Positions 60,679 to 64,000 of a stretch of 64,000 nt of DNA are shown in pieces (positions within the stretch are counted from its first letter, which is position 1; each line of letters begins with the position of its first letter). This DNA comes from Haloferax sp046557615 (GTDB lineage Archaea > Halobacteriota > Halobacteria > Halobacteriales > Haloferacaceae): positions 1,240,001-1,304,000 of the forward strand of contig NZ_JBKIII010000001.1 in assembly GCF_046557615.1 (NCBI RefSeq), in the 5' to 3' direction. The notes beneath the pieces are model-generated. The model had not been told where the DNA came from, did not search any database, and was given only the letters and a program-made list of their open reading frames with translations. The position numbers were made by a program, and so were the translations under genes.

Positions 60679-61704
60679 CTGTTCTGGTCCGAACGCCGCC
60701 GCGCTCGGGCCTTTGTCGTGAGCGTCGTGGTAGGCGTTGCTGTACCGCTGAATCTTTCTGATGAGATAGAGCCCGAAGATGCCGTCGTAGATGATGACGT
60801 AGATAAGGAACGCGGCGACGCCACCGATTCCAGTCACCGACGCGATGATACCCGACCCGATACCGACCGTCGAGTTGTACGTCGCGTGGACCAACGAGGC
60901 AAGAATCAATCCTTTGATGATAATTGGGCCAGCGTTCTCCTTGTTGAACTTCGCGAGGCCGAGGTAGTAGCCAGCGATAGCGGAGTAGATGACGTGTCCC
61001 GGTCCGGCGAGCGCGCGAACAGCGGTAATCGTTCCACCAGCACCGATGATAGCCGGTGCGCTCGCCACGCCGAGGTCGAGCCCCGATTCGGCGAGGTTGC
61101 GCGTGATGTAGAGTGCGTTTTCGATGGTCGCAAAGCCGAGTCCGGCCATCGCGCCGTATACTGCCCCATCGACGACAGCGTCGAACTTCTCGTTTGAATA
61201 CGCGTACAGCCTGACTGCAAGCAGTTTCACCGACTCCTCGACGGGGCCGACCACGAGGTAGAAGAAGATGACAGAACCAGCAAAGCCGAGTGCGAGGTTG
61301 AGTTCGCCAGCGATGACTTGGCCAGCGTTGCTCAGCAACGAGTTGGCAATCGCCGCGAACGTCGCGGTGAGGACACCAAGAAGGAACGTCACGACCATCA
61401 GCGACAGCGGTTCGTTCTCCGTTACGTCGGTCGTGTAGACGTAGGCCGCAAGGCCGAGTGCGGGGAGCGCCGAGAGCAACGTCAGTGCCCCGATTTGCGG
61501 GTCGGTGATAGCCGAAAGCCCGCCGATACCGATGAGGATAACCAGCGCGAGTCCGATGACGATTGCCCTCGTCGACGCGACCAAGAGCCGATACAGTGCG
61601 ACTGCCAACCCGTCTACTGACGTCCGCTCCTCCCACGTTGCGATGTCGTAGAGGTCCATCGACCCGCTGGCGGCACGTTCGACTGGGTCTCGTCGTTCGT
61701 CCAT
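60661..61704 (-). CDS. PrsW-family intramembrane metalloprotease
   Basis: The 347-residue multi-pass protein has about nine helices. Candidate metal/catalytic residues are the E156-E157 pair in VVGPVEESVKLLA, E195 in FATIENALYI, H237 in GPGHVIYS and H273 in LVHATYN, the ordered motifs of PrsW and its CAAX-protease relatives. PrsW in Bacillus cleaves an anti-sigma factor; here the substrate is unknown. The C-terminus carries the tail repeat described at 60643. Confidence 0.9.
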   Translation of the reverse strand: MDERRDPVERAASGSMDLYDIATWEERTSVDGLAVALYRLLVASTRAIVIGLALVILIGIGGLSAITDPQIGALTLLSALPALGLAAYVYTTDVTENEPLSLMVVTFLLGVLTATFAAIANSLLSNAGQVIAGELNLALGFAGSVIFFYLVVGPVEESVKLLAVRLYAYSNEKFDAVVDGAVYGAMAGLGFATIENALYITRNLAESGLDLGVASAPAIIGAGGTITAVRALAGPGHVIYSAIAGYYLGLAKFNKENAGPIIIKGLILASLVHATYNSTVGIGSGIIASVTGIGGVAAFLIYVIIYDGIFGLYLIRKIQRYSNAYHDAHDKGPSAAAFGPEQTEFED

Positions 61705-61802
61705 CGTTCAATATCTCGGCCTGAAGTCGGTAATACCTTTGGCAGGCGGCACTGTCGCCGACGACCAACCGAAGTTAAACCCCCCGAGACAAACACGGGG
61801 AT

Positions 61803-62177
61803 ATGCATTTCGACCCCCGTGAACAGGCGGCGCTCCGCGCGGTGGGACTCGACACCGAGGAACTCCGTGAGGCCGCCGAATTGGTGAAAGAAGCAGTGCA
61901 GGAAGATGCGGACGAACTCGCGGCGTTCTTCGCCGATGGCGGGACCTACTATTCGGATATGGAGATGGCCCACAGCGCGAGCGACATCGCCGAACACGAA
62001 ATCGACCACGTGGACCTCTACACTCACGGCGCGTCGCTTCGCGGCTACCTCAAATTCGACTCGTGGGGCGTGCCCATCGAGAGCGGGCGCGTCCTCTCTG
62101 CTGACGTTGTCGAACTCACGCTCGGGCCGACCGTCGATTCGCGTGTCCGGTTCGCCCGCGACGCAGACGACCTATGA
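61803..62177 (+). CDS. Uncharacterised acidic protein coupled to FAU-1
   Basis: The 124-residue soluble protein is helical at the N-terminus (REQAALRAVGLDTEELREAAELVKEAVQ), then a beta-rich part with DLYTHGASLRGYLKFDSWGVP. No family is named with certainty. Its stop overlaps the FAU-1 start as ATGA (4 bp), a strong sign of coupled translation and linked function, probably in RNA metabolism (inference). Confidence 0.75.
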   Translation: MHFDPREQAALRAVGLDTEELREAAELVKEAVQEDADELAAFFADGGTYYSDMEMAHSASDIAEHEIDHVDLYTHGASLRGYLKFDSWGVPIESGRVLSADVVELTLGPTVDSRVRFARDADDL

Positions 62178-63586
62178 AGGTCCGCGTCCGCGGCATCTAC
62201 TCGACGGCGTTGACGCAGATGTTTCTCGATGCCGACCACGACGTGGTTCAGGCCTCCGGGCCGATTCGTGACCGATTCGACACCGAGTTCGAGAGTGCCG
62301 ACCACGACGTCGCCATCGAGACGACCAACAAGCGACAGGGCGTCGGCCTCGAAGGGACCGCACGCGACGTCTCCACTGCGACGACCATCCTCCAGAACCT
62401 CGCTATCGACGCGTTCGCGTGGGACGACCCCGCGCCAACTGGCGCAGTGTTCGACGCCCGCGTGACCGAAACCTTGGGCGGCGGCGCAGTCTGCGACCTC
62501 GGCGAGACGACAGGGTACCTCCCCTACGACGAGTACGATGGTCGCGTCGAAACCGGCGACGAGGTTCGCGTGCAGGTCGCCGAGTCGTCGCCGCCGTGGG
62601 CGGACCACCGCGCCGAACTGACTGGCGAGATTCACGCACTGGCCGGGCTCGCAACCCTCGTTCCGGGCACAGAAGGCGTTCGCGTCGATACCCGCGACGA
62701 GGCCGCCGCGCGCGAACTCGCAGGCATGACCGACCTACTCGGCGGCGACCCACCCGAAGGCTGGGGAATTCGCTGGCAACGCGACGCCGTCGATGCCGAC
62801 ATGGGCGCGCTCAACGACGCACTCGACCGGGCCGCCGACATCGCCGCGACGCTGGATTCAGCACTGGACGAACCAATCGAAGCGCCCCGAGAACTGGCCG
62901 CACCAACCCAGACGGCGTGGGTCTGGTTTGGCCGCGAGACGCGCTTCGAACTCGATGGGTATAGGAGAGAGGTGGCGACGACGATGCCCGGCCACCACCG
63001 AACGAAAGCCGGGTCGAAAGCGGCATCCTCGGGTGTTGACCTTGCCGAAGCACTCTGTGGTGAGTTCGGAAGCGAAAACGGCGAGTTCCCCTTCGATGTC
63101 GTAACCGCCCAATTCGGGCCACTCGAAGGTGATAGAGTCTCTATCGGCCACGGGAAACCAGATGGCCGACTCATCGTCCTCGGGTCGGGCGAGGTGACAA
63201 AGCGCGACCCTGCGGGCACCATCGAACTGCGAAGACAGATGTCCGGTGGCGGCACCTACGACGCACTGGAAGTCCCGCGCGAATCGGGCGACACGGCGAC
63301 GACCAAGTTCCGCGAAGGTCGCTGGTGGTATCCGACGGTCTACCGCGATTCCGAAGGGACGGTCAAAGGCACCTACGTCAACATCTGTACGCCCGTCGAG
63401 TGCTTCCCGAACCAGATTCGCTACATCGACCTGCACGTCGATGTCATCAAACACGCCGACGGAACGGTAGAGCGCGTCGATGACGACGAACTCGACGAAG
63501 CAGTCGAAGCAGGCCACATCTCGGAGGGGTTAGCCGAGAAAGCCCGGTCGGTGGCGTCGAGTTTGGAAAGCGCGCTGTCGAAGTAG
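62174..63586 (+). CDS. FAU-1 family RNA-binding protein / RNase E/G-like
   Basis: The 470-residue protein starts MKVRVRGIYSTALTQMFLDADHDVVQAS, as in archaeal FAU-1. It has an N-terminal S1/RNase E-like domain (GAVFDARVTETLGGGAVCDLGETTGYLP) and a C-terminal DUF402-like part (YDALEVPRESGDTATTKFREGRWWYPTVYRDSEGTVKGTYVNICTPVE). Pyrococcus FAU-1 binds AU-rich RNA and has been linked to 5S rRNA processing. Translation is coupled to the preceding 124-residue gene. Confidence 0.9.
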   Translation: MKVRVRGIYSTALTQMFLDADHDVVQASGPIRDRFDTEFESADHDVAIETTNKRQGVGLEGTARDVSTATTILQNLAIDAFAWDDPAPTGAVFDARVTETLGGGAVCDLGETTGYLPYDEYDGRVETGDEVRVQVAESSPPWADHRAELTGEIHALAGLATLVPGTEGVRVDTRDEAAARELAGMTDLLGGDPPEGWGIRWQRDAVDADMGALNDALDRAADIAATLDSALDEPIEAPRELAAPTQTAWVWFGRETRFELDGYRREVATTMPGHHRTKAGSKAASSGVDLAEALCGEFGSENGEFPFDVVTAQFGPLEGDRVSIGHGKPDGRLIVLGSGEVTKRDPAGTIELRRQMSGGGTYDALEVPRESGDTATTKFREGRWWYPTVYRDSEGTVKGTYVNICTPVECFPNQIRYIDLHVDVIKHADGTVERVDDDELDEAVEAGHISEGLAEKARSVASSLESALSK

Positions 63587-63619
63587 AAACCCGCAAGCCT
63601 TCGAATCCAGATTATTCTT

Positions 63620-63652
63620 CGGCTACGACCGAAGGGAGTAGCCGCCTTTTTT
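63620..63652 (+). terminator. Hairpin terminator after FAU-1
   Basis: The 7-bp stem CGGCTAC/GTAGCCG (63620-63626 with 63638-63644) is followed by CC and six T (63647-63652). A competing stem CTTCGG/CCGAAG (63617-63634) overlaps it. It lies between convergent FAU-1 and NifU-domain genes. Confidence 0.6.
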
Positions 63653-63712
63653 CCTCCAGGTTTTTGCGGTGAGCGGGTCGCCCGAGGCGACCCCGAACCG
63701 TAAAAAAGTGGG

Positions 63713-64000
63713 TCAGAAGTGGTCGGGACTTTCGCTCCCAAACTGCAACTCCCCGCCGCGACCGCCTTCGACCGTGCTGCTGCCGTGGTCGCCCGAACTC
63801 GGGACTTTCACTTGGACGTCTTCGATTTCGTCGAACTTCATAATGAGGTCAGATTGGATGTTCTGTGCGGTGATGTTGCTAATTCCGCACCCAGCACAGG
63901 CCCCGCCGAGTTCGACGACGACTTCTCCGGATTCAGGGTCGGCCTTTCGGACGACGCTGTTGCCCCCGTGCATCTGGATGATGGGCATCTGCCCGACCAT
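63713..64000 (-). CDS. NifU C-terminal domain protein (window-edge, probably partial at 5' end)
   Basis: The 95-residue open part shows the NifU-like Fe-S scaffold/carrier domain: IIQMHGGNSVVRK, then EVVVELGGACAGCGISNIT with the cluster-binding CxxC pair. The ATG at the very edge (64000) may be internal, since homologues usually have further N-terminal residues. Role: transfer of Fe-S clusters to target proteins in the cytosol. The tail is acidic and glycine/serine-rich. Confidence 0.88.
   Translation of the reverse strand: MVGQMPIIQMHGGNSVVRKADPESGEVVVELGGACAGCGISNITAQNIQSDLIMKFDEIEDVQVKVPSSGDHGSSTVEGGRGGELQFGSESPDHF

Overview
This is a continuous stretch of chromosome from a haloarchaeon, most likely Haloferax or a close relative. 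The sequence is GC-rich and its proteins are strongly acidic. Many genes appear leaderless, with a TATA box centred about 26-27 bp before an ATG or GTG. There is a thermosome gene, an ABCE1 gene, and ribosomal protein L40e and Sec61beta genes. From memory, the gene order matches Haloferax volcanii from roughly HVO_0482 down to about HVO_0410: GapI, Pgk, GapII, the HVO_0476-type zinc finger, citrate synthase, a thermosome subunit, LeuS, PheA/HisH, HisE, ABCE1, and the HVO_0416-type zinc finger. This could not be checked by alignment here.

Left part (1-19 kb): central metabolism. It holds the end of a RimK-like ligase and a small heat-shock protein, then two unrelated GAPDHs flanking phosphoglycerate kinase (glycolytic type I on the + strand, archaeal type II on the - strand). 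Next come a peptidase, a PQQ-repeat lipoprotein, two methyltransferases, a threonine-synthase-like and aspartoacylase-like operon, a PhoU/TrkA-C regulator, citrate synthase, a MATE exporter, threonine deaminase and RidA.

Centre (19-34 kb): a tRNA-Ser(GGA) is followed by palindromic debris resembling its own T-arm and two small proteins of unknown function. After these come a thermosome subunit and a tandem pair of Tat lipoproteins whose promoters were duplicated with them. An ornithine-cyclodeaminase-type enzyme, LeuS, a second Hsp20, PheA and HisH follow. At 31.3-33.4 kb there are two damaged genes. One is a phosphonate ABC transporter reduced to an in-frame PhnD-PhnE fusion with no normal start codon. 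The other is a membrane protein with a one-base frameshift. A compact DUF5786 / DUF99 (endonuclease dU family) / family-4 uracil-DNA glycosylase operon follows.

Right part (35-64 kb): mostly conserved haloarchaeal genes. These are a metallo-beta-lactamase-fold hydrolase, L40e, thioredoxin, Sec61beta, PdxT, HisE, an F420-dependent NADP reductase, a HAD hydrolase, archaemetzincin, RtcA, an EMC6-like/ABCE1 operon, a PINc-ATPase-KH protein, M20 and M32 peptidases, a UvrD-type helicase with an M24-like protein, riboflavin synthase, a PrsW-like protease, FAU-1 and a NifU-domain protein. Two patches look accessory. One is an AT-rich orphan membrane protein (38.7-39.6 kb). The other is a two-gene module (50.4-53.3 kb) encoding a Tat-exported LamG-like protein with a hydrophobic C-terminus and an intracellular partner. 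That module is the best candidate for something undescribed.
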